Shown here: positions 14,609 to 15,311 of the stretch, one piece after another
How the letters are laid out: every line of letters starts with the position of its first letter
How positions within the stretch are numbered: the first letter of the stretch is position 1
Assembly (NCBI GenBank): GCA_947303165.1
Contig: CAMYXE010000002.1
Location: 1-15,311, forward strand
Source: an uncultured Pseudomonadota bacterium
GTDB taxonomy: Bacteria; Pseudomonadota; Alphaproteobacteria; Rs-D84
Length of the DNA stretch: 15,311 nt
Reading direction: 5' to 3'
The notes under the pieces: generated by a model
What the model was told of the DNA's origin: nothing
What the model saw: the letters and a program-made list of their open reading frames with translations, nothing else
Databases searched by the model: none
Program-made: the position numbers and the translations under genes

Positions 14609-15311
14609 TAAAAAAACTTATTATTTCTTGCATGACTTTGATGTGCGCAACTGTTGCAAATGCAACGGTTATTTCGCACGTTGATGTCACAGGGAACAAA
14701 CGTATGGATGCGGAATCTGTGCGCATTCTTGCAAATGTCAAAGTTGGTGACAATATAAGCAGCGAAGGCGTAAACGAGGTTGCAAAAAAATTACAAGAAA
14801 GCGGTTATTTTTCCAAGGTCTCTGCCACAATTTCTGGGGATACATTGAAAATAAATGTTAGTGAGGCGCCACTGGTCAATATGGTCACAGTCGAAGGCAA
14901 TGACGAAGTGTCTACGGATGATTTAAAGAAAGAAATCAAATTGGCGGAAAGGTCTGCATTTGATGAATCTGTGATTGGTGCAGATGTGGCACGTATGTTG
15001 ACCGTTTATCAACGCAAAGGATTTTTTGGCACAAAAATTGAACCCAAGAAAATAATGCTGGATGATAATCGCGTAAATGTTGTGTATGAAATTACCGAAG
15101 GACATCCGACATATATTGAATCAATTTCTTTTTCAGGGAATAAACAATTTAGCAGTCGCACGTTGCGTGGCGAAATATTATCACGCGAACATGCATGGTG
15201 GCGCTTTATGTCACAATTTGATGTCTATGACGAAGACCGCATACTTTATGACCAACAAATGTTGCGCCAATTTTATTTAAGGAATGGTTATGTAGATTTT
15301 ACGGTTAAAAA
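14605..15311 (+). CDS. bamA: Outer-membrane protein assembly factor BamA, N-terminal part (3' end outside window)
   Basis: BamA is the central barrel of the BAM complex, which folds and inserts outer-membrane proteins. About 235 codons are visible. They encode a signal peptide (MIKKLIISCMTLMCATVANA, cleavage near residue 20) followed by tandem POTRA domains: POTRA1 (about 21-92, beginning VISHVDVTGNKRMDAESVRI), POTRA2 (about 93-168, VNMVTVEGNDEVSTDDLKKE and the TVYQRKGFFGTKIEPK turn) and the start of POTRA3 (from about 170, YIESISFSGNKQFSSRTLR). Each carries the expected G-N motif and G-Y/F-F turn. The C-terminal barrel lies beyond the window. The ATG overlaps the rseP stop, and AGGG lies ten bases upstream. 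The position after rseP matches the conserved order in proteobacteria. Confidence 0.94.
   Translation, partial: MIKKLIISCMTLMCATVANATVISHVDVTGNKRMDAESVRILANVKVGDNISSEGVNEVAKKLQESGYFSKVSATISGDTLKINVSEAPLVNMVTVEGNDEVSTDDLKKEIKLAERSAFDESVIGADVARMLTVYQRKGFFGTKIEPKKIMLDDNRVNVVYEITEGHPTYIESISFSGNKQFSSRTLRGEILSREHAWWRFMSQFDVYDEDRILYDQQMLRQFYLRNGYVDFTVK

Noticed and set aside
1..15311. Recoded stop codons (for example TGA as Trp)
   Set aside because: TGA ends rnc, rseP and the antiporter at the expected family lengths, and Trp is encoded by TGG throughout.

Overview
The window looks like chromosomal DNA from an AT-rich bacterium, most likely an alphaproteobacterium or a related reduced or host-associated lineage. 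This rests on the gene sets (lepB-rnc, and frr-uppS-cdsA-rseP-bamA), Gram-negative outer-membrane genes (bamA, rseP, a beta-barrel surface protein) and a tRNA-Ala with an encoded CCA end. The taxonomic call is an inference from gene content and order; no database search was run. The genetic code is standard, since TAA, TAG and TGA all end recognisable genes. No insertion sequence, phage gene, CRISPR array or rRNA is visible.

Layout. 1-428: the 3' end of a coiled-coil protein gene (+), closed by a hairpin terminator that also faces the operon arriving from the other side. 439-2347 (minus): a compact housekeeping operon transcribed lepB -> rnc -> secG (signal peptidase I, RNase III, SecG translocon subunit). 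2348-2428: a short divergent promoter region with a 10-bp palindrome. 2429-3961 (+): a ComM/YifB-type AAA+ ATPase. 3958-4911 (minus): an outer-membrane beta-barrel protein with a signal peptide. 4991-9646 (minus): a giant 1551-residue protein that I do not recognise, with a hydrophobic middle, a Pro-Gly/Asp repeat block and a coiled coil. 9742-10665 (+): a CaCA-family Ca2+/cation antiporter. 10660-11274 (minus): a histidine-phosphatase superfamily protein. 11350-11425 (minus): tRNA-Ala(GGC) with its own promoter and terminator. 11510-15311 (+): frr, uppS, cdsA, rseP and the start of bamA, which runs off the window.

How the genes work together. Much of the window concerns the cell envelope. 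LepB and SecG act in Sec export. UppS makes the undecaprenyl carrier lipid, CdsA makes CDP-diacylglycerol, RseP is an intramembrane protease of envelope stress control, and BamA inserts outer-membrane proteins such as the barrel at 3958-4911. Frr and RNase III serve translation and RNA processing.

Three features stand out. First, the unrecognised 1551-residue membrane-associated protein is the best candidate for something undescribed. Second, several genes (yifB, the barrel gene, the phosphatase, perhaps the antiporter) have a -10-like hexamer only 7-9 bases before the start codon and little or no Shine-Dalgarno sequence, which suggests leaderless mRNAs. Third, two convergent gene pairs overlap at their stop codons with no terminator between them. 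The usual dxr gene is missing between cdsA and rseP.
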